Shown here piece after piece: positions 6,469 to 9,478 of a stretch of 9,478 nucleotides of DNA. The notes under the pieces are model-generated. The model did no database searches and was not told the DNA's origin. It saw only the letters and a program-made list of their open reading frames with translations. Both the position numbers and the translations under genes were made by a program. Numbering within the stretch: position 1 is the stretch's first letter; each line of letters begins with the position of its first letter. The stretch comes from HGM04593 sp964458275 (GTDB lineage Bacteria; Bacteroidota; Bacteroidia; Bacteroidales; Bacteroidaceae): assembly GCA_964458275.1 (NCBI GenBank), contig CAYWIE010000065.1, positions 1-9,478 of the forward strand. Reading direction: 5' to 3'.

Positions 6469-8976
6469 TCAATTATTTAACAGCTGCTTCAATCTAAATT
6501 CGAGGTCAGCCTCATCGGGGCAGAGCACCTGACGAGGCTTTGCACCCTCCTGCTCTCCGACTATTCCTGCACGGCAAAGCTGGTCCATTATTCTGCCGGC
6601 GCGGTTGAATCCTATATTGAATTTTCTCTGCAACATAGATGTAGAACCCTGCTGGTTGACAACCACATGAAGTGCCGCCTCAGAGAAGAGCGGGTCAAGT
6701 TTCTCGTTTGAGATATCCCCTCCGCGAGAAGCTCCTGAAGAATCGATGTCAACCTCTTCGGGTTCGGGGAGATAATAGGGCGAAGTGTATCCCTGCTGGT
6801 CGGCAATATAATCGCACACACGCTCCACCTCTTTAGTCTCAACCAACGCACACTGCACACGCACAGGGTCGTTGCCGGCAAGGAAGAGCATATCGCCACG
6901 ACCCTGCAACTGGTTGGCACCTGTTCTTTCGAGAATTGTACGCGAATCTACGGGCGAGATTACGCGGAACGCCATACGTGCGGGGAAATTGGCTTTGATG
7001 GTACCCGTGATGATGTTTGTCGTAGGACGCTGTGTCGCAATTATCATGTGCATACCTACGGCACGTGCCTTTTGCGCAATACGTGCGATGGGCAGTTCAA
7101 TCTCCTTGCCCGCCTGCATCATAAGGTCGCCATACTCGTCTATTATCACAACAATATATGGCATGAAACGGTGTCCTTTGGTGGGCAGAAGCTCTCGGTT
7201 AAGATACTTTTCGTTGTACTCCTTGAGAGAGCGCACACGGGCATCCTGCAACAGTTTGTAGCGGTTGTCCATCTCAACACACAGCGACTTGAGAGTACGC
7301 ACCACTCTGTTCACGTCGGTGATGATTGTCTCGTCCTCGCTTTCGAGCTTTGCGAGGAAGTGCTTTTCGAGCACCTTGTAAAGGCTCAACTCCACCATCT
7401 TCGGGTCGACCATCACAAATTTCAGATACGCCGGGTGCATCTTGTAGAGCAACGAAGTGATTATCGCATTGAGTCCGACCGACTTACCCATACCCGTAGC
7501 ACCGGCTACAAGCAAGTGGGGCATCTTGGCAAGGTCCACCATGTATATTTCATTGGAGATTGTTTTTCCGAGTGCCAAAGGCAACGACATATCAGTCTCC
7601 TTGAATTTGCGGCTGTTGAGCAGAGAGACCATAGGAACTATCTGCTTATTGCTGTTGGGAACCTCGATTCCTATCGTACCCTTGCCGGGAATGGGAGCAA
7701 TGATGCGGATGCACAGAGCAGAAAGAGACATTGCAATATCGTCCTCCAAGCCTCTGATTTTTGCAATACGCACACCGGGAGCCGGAGTAATTTCGTAAAG
7801 AGTGATTGTAGGGCCCACAGTAGCCTTAATCGAACTTACCTGAATATCAAAGTCGCCCAGCACCTTTACGATTTTATCCTTGTTGGCTGTCTGCTCCTCC
7901 ATGTTTATCGACTGTACGGGAGATTCGTACTTGTCGAGCAGGTCGAGCGTAGGAGGCTTGTAATAGCTGAGTTCGTCCTTGGGATTGATGGGGGCAAGCA
8001 TCTTGCCGCCTGTATCCTCTTCAGAAGCAACCTCGACGTCGAAGCCGACATTGCCATCGTCTTTGCTACCTTCCTCTTTTTTATCTTCGCTATCTGCCGC
8101 TGCAACATCGTCAGGTTCATCCTGCTGTTCTTCGTCAACCGGAAGCTCCACCGTAAATGCCTCTTCCTCCTCATTTGCAGGCTCATCCTCCTTCTCCTCT
8201 TCCTCGTCAACATTGTTGTCATCATCATCCTCTTCGGTCTCCTCCTCAATCTCTTCGTCCTCATCTTCTTCCTCTTGTACCTCATCATACTCCTCATCCT
8301 CTTCATCTTCCTCAGCCTTGTCCGATTTCGACGGCTTTAGCCTGCCGACCTGTGAAGCACCGAAATTAAACGCTTTCTTTATCCAAATGATTGTATCACG
8401 TGTTACATATACCATAAACAGCACAAGGCTTATCAACAGCAACAGAGCCAGTCCCAGCGGTCCAATCTGCGAAGTCAGCCACTCCGTCACGTTGTCTCCG
8501 TGCTGTCCGCCGGGCGACATGAAACTGCCCGACATAAGGTCGCCGAATACAAAACTGAAGAATATCGACCCCCATACAAGCCCGAACACCGAACCGAGGA
8601 ACCATTTGACAAGAGCCGGATTGCGCTTTTTTGTCAGTTTCACGATGAGTGCCACCAAAAATGGAAAAATTGCAAATGCAGCCCATCCGAAACAACCGTT
8701 CATCAAGAAATAGGCTATTCTTATTCCCAACGAACCTGTACAGCTTTCAACACCGTTGTCCGTTGCAGCAAGGTCGACATTGGCACCGGGCTCTACCTGG
8801 CTGTTATCCGCACCGCCTGAGTTCATGAACGAGAGGAACGACGACACAAGGAACAATACCAATATAGCCAAACATGCTACGGCTACAAAACGCACTGTCG
8901 AACCGCCGAAATACTCTTTTATGCGTGAAAAGACTCCTTGCTTAGTCTGTTTTTTATTCTTTTTACTTTTTACCAT
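6469..8976 (-). CDS. ftsK: DNA translocase FtsK/SpoIIIE family
   Basis: Membrane-anchored, ATP-driven DNA motor at the division septum that pumps chromosome ends apart and activates XerCD at dif. The 835 residues show the full architecture. Four membrane segments lie at about 27-51, 85-112, 124-148 and 171-197. They are followed by a very acidic linker (about 221-305), then the alpha/beta motor domain with Walker A G-A-T-G-M-G-K-S (492-499) and Walker B ending in Asp613-Glu614, then IATQRP (646-651). The C-terminal winged-helix gamma domain (about 757-835), with R-K-F-N-I-G-F-N-R-A, reads polar KOPS sequences. The length is typical for Bacteroidota FtsK, which lacks the very long linker of E. 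coli. The start ATG at 8976 leads a Lys-rich cytoplasmic N terminus. A promoter about 230 bases upstream and a hairpin in between suggest a long leader. It is the first gene of the cluster and ends 2 bases before lolA. Confidence 0.97.
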   Translation of the reverse strand: MVKSKKNKKQTKQGVFSRIKEYFGGSTVRFVAVACLAILVLFLVSSFLSFMNSGGADNSQVEPGANVDLAATDNGVESCTGSLGIRIAYFLMNGCFGWAAFAIFPFLVALIVKLTKKRNPALVKWFLGSVFGLVWGSIFFSFVFGDLMSGSFMSPGGQHGDNVTEWLTSQIGPLGLALLLLISLVLFMVYVTRDTIIWIKKAFNFGASQVGRLKPSKSDKAEEDEEDEEYDEVQEEEDEDEEIEEETEEDDDDNNVDEEEEKEDEPANEEEEAFTVELPVDEEQQDEPDDVAAADSEDKKEEGSKDDGNVGFDVEVASEEDTGGKMLAPINPKDELSYYKPPTLDLLDKYESPVQSINMEEQTANKDKIVKVLGDFDIQVSSIKATVGPTITLYEITPAPGVRIAKIRGLEDDIAMSLSALCIRIIAPIPGKGTIGIEVPNSNKQIVPMVSLLNSRKFKETDMSLPLALGKTISNEIYMVDLAKMPHLLVAGATGMGKSVGLNAIITSLLYKMHPAYLKFVMVDPKMVELSLYKVLEKHFLAKLESEDETIITDVNRVVRTLKSLCVEMDNRYKLLQDARVRSLKEYNEKYLNRELLPTKGHRFMPYIVVIIDEYGDLMMQAGKEIELPIARIAQKARAVGMHMIIATQRPTTNIITGTIKANFPARMAFRVISPVDSRTILERTGANQLQGRGDMLFLAGNDPVRVQCALVETKEVERVCDYIADQQGYTSPYYLPEPEEVDIDSSGASRGGDISNEKLDPLFSEAALHVVVNQQGSTSMLQRKFNIGFNRAGRIMDQLCRAGIVGEQEGAKPRQVLCPDEADLEFRLKQLLNN
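8167..8316 (-). other. Region encoding the acidic FtsK linker
   Basis: Codes for FtsK residues 221-270, of which 37 of 50 are Asp or Glu; the acidic character continues to about residue 305 (52 of 85). The DNA is made almost entirely of GAG/GAA/GAT codons, giving a long purine-rich coding strand and pyrimidine-rich complement. Codons vary, so it is not a simple tandem repeat. The segment joins the membrane anchor to the motor and is probably disordered. Confidence 0.85.
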
Positions 8977-9039
8977 ATATAACCTATGATTTTACTAATT
9001 ACTTATGTATAGGAGCGAAAAAAAGAAGCAGATATATCA

Positions 9040-9196
9040 TTGCCCGAATATAAGAAGCTGTTTGAAATTCAAACAGCTTCATATTTAGATGTATTCCGAA
9101 ACTAATTTCGCATACGTAATGCCAAGATAGTGCAAACGAGTGTAACACAAGTTTACTTGTTGTTACTCAACGAGTGCAGCCTATTTTCGCAATTTA
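9040..9196 (-). ncRNA. Candidate structured small RNA or long ftsK leader
   Basis: A transcript started from the promoter at 9202-9233 would begin near 9196 and cross several foldable elements before ftsK. These are a hairpin between 9143 and 9167 with the GTAAC/GTTAC arms extended by CAAG/CTTG, flanked on both sides by a direct repeat AACGAGTG; an imperfect long-range pairing of 9182-9193 with 9093-9104 (10 of 12 positions); a small hairpin at 9096-9109; and the 13-bp hairpin at 9054-9080 at the downstream end. No credible reading frame lies within it. A closing stem, open centre and apical hairpin recall the general shape of 6S RNA, but I see no sequence proof. It could equally be the untranslated leader of ftsK. 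Confidence 0.3.
9054..9080. terminator. 13-bp hairpin between promoter and ftsK
   Basis: Arms 9054-9066 and 9068-9080 are perfect complements around a single central base. On the minus strand it is followed by TTATATT, and a longer T-run comes only about 30 bases later, so termination strength is uncertain. It lies between the only good promoter and ftsK, so it could end a small RNA, act as a partial terminator for ftsK, or be a structural element of the leader. Confidence 0.55.
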
Positions 9197-9201
9197 TATT
9201 G

Positions 9202-9233
9202 CAAAGGTAAGAAAAAGAGAAGAAAAAAATCAA
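9202..9233 (-). promoter_or_regulatory. Bacteroidota-type promoter reading toward ftsK
   Basis: On the minus strand the -7 box TACCTTTG (9209-9202) fits TAnnTTTG exactly, and a TTG core (9233-9231) lies 21 bases upstream, within the known spacing. The expected start is near 9196, giving a leader of about 220 bases to the ftsK ATG. No other consensus box is visible between here and ftsK. Confidence 0.65.
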
Positions 9234-9243
9234 GCTTCCCGAA

Positions 9244-9263
9244 TTTTATTTTATAAAATAAAA
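9244..9263. other. Perfect 20-bp AT-only palindrome between divergent promoters
   Basis: The ten bases TTTTATTTTA are followed at once by their reverse complement. The site lies 10 bases upstream of the -33 element of the ftsK-side promoter and about 63 bases upstream of the divergent promoter. It could be an AT-rich upstream element or a regulator site; because it is all A and T, chance formation is easier than for a mixed sequence. Confidence 0.5.
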
Positions 9264-9326
9264 CAGACTCCATGGCGATTCCCATTTTCAACACATAGGG
9301 CAAAACTACATTTTACCCCCTCGCCA

Positions 9327-9357
9327 TTTGCAGTACACAAAAAAACATTTAACTTTG
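9327..9357 (+). promoter_or_regulatory. Near-perfect Bacteroidota promoter reading out of the window
   Basis: TTTG (9327-9330), a 19-base spacer and TAACTTTG (9350-9357) match both elements of the Bacteroidota vegetative promoter. The predicted start is near 9364. No ATG occurs on the plus strand from there to the window end, so the first 115 bases are either noncoding RNA or a long leader. Confidence 0.75.
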
Positions 9358-9423
9358 CCATAAGAAACTATTTGATTTTTTTAAAATAAACACAAAAGAA
9401 AAAAGCGAAATATTGCGATAAGA

Positions 9424-9478
9424 AGAAAGTGTCCTGATTGTCTGCGAGTTAGGTTTGGGATTCAGTGCATTGCAGAGG
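9424..9478 (+). ncRNA. rnpB: Possible 5' end of RNase P RNA, cut by the window edge
   Basis: RNase P RNA is the catalytic RNA that trims tRNA 5' ends. The last bases of the window, GCAGAGG, are what precedes AAAGTCCGG in the universal first conserved region (GAGGAAAGTCCGG) of bacterial RNase P RNAs. The 50 bases before it are laid out as expected: a first strand like AAGTGTCCTGA at the P1 position, GATTGTCTGC resembling the P2 strand, then a hairpin with TCTGC (9441-9445) pairing GCAGA (9472-9476) at the P3 position. A strong promoter and no ATG upstream fit an RNA gene. Only the beginning is present and the decisive bases lie outside, so this is a reasoned guess; the exact 5' end is not determined. 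Confidence 0.4.

Noticed and set aside
7048..8340. A 430-codon open frame on the plus strand
   Set aside because: It lies wholly opposite ftsK, whose motifs are unambiguous. Its protein is rich in His, Arg and Leu with no domain, and its end is just the complement of the acidic linker.
7979..8713. A Ser-rich 244-codon plus-strand frame
   Set aside because: Its Ser runs are the mirror of the GAG/GAA/GAT codons of the FtsK linker; low complexity and antisense to a real gene.
9174..9389. A 71-codon plus-strand frame across the region between the divergent promoters
   Set aside because: It overlaps two promoters on opposite strands and the palindrome, has a Lys/Phe composition expected of AT-rich noncoding DNA, and no translation signal.
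1..9478. Mobile elements, CRISPR arrays, tRNA genes, toxin-antitoxin or defence genes
   Set aside because: No transposase or integrase motifs, no regularly spaced repeats, no tRNA-like cloverleaf arms and no recognisable defence domains were seen on either strand.

Overview
The window looks like chromosome from a Bacteroidota, most likely order Bacteroidales (a Bacteroides/Prevotella/Muribaculaceae-type genome). Three things point there: several promoters fit the Bacteroidota form (TTTG or TTG, about 19-21 bases, then TAnnTTTG) instead of the E. coli form; start codons lack strong purine-rich ribosome binding sites; and the gene set includes a large secreted modular protein with a Gly/Lys-rich C-terminal tail, a FatA-type acyl-ACP thioesterase, and an ftsK-lolA-trxB cluster.

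Layout. 1-96: AT-rich leader with no gene. 97-3624 (+): a 1175-residue secreted protein of unknown function, built from an internally duplicated beta-rich module with discoidin-like motifs, two Ala/Glu-rich helical segments and a tail resembling a sorting signal, followed by a good terminator (3646-3682). 3830-4597 (+): acyl-ACP thioesterase with its own promoter -7 box. 4608-4667: a perfect 27-bp hairpin between convergent genes, probably a two-way terminator. 4684-8976 (-): trxB, lolA-like gene and ftsK, transcribed in the order ftsK, lolA, trxB; ftsK and lolA are 2 bases apart and trxB may also have its own promoter. 8977-9478: a 502-base stretch without a convincing protein gene but rich in signals. 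It holds a minus-strand promoter (9202-9233) followed by a structured leader or small-RNA region that ends in a 13-bp hairpin before ftsK, a 20-bp AT palindrome, a near-perfect plus-strand promoter (9327-9357), and, running off the window edge, what may be the first bases of the RNase P RNA gene.

How the genes fit together. FtsK couples septation to chromosome segregation, the LolA-like protein carries lipoproteins across the periplasm, and TrxB keeps thioredoxin reduced. These are housekeeping roles with no shared pathway, but the neighbourhood is old: E. coli also has trxB close to ftsK-lolA. The thioesterase releases fatty acids from acyl carrier protein. No mobile element, CRISPR array, tRNA or defence system is visible. 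The least explained parts are the large duplicated surface protein and the noncoding region upstream of ftsK.
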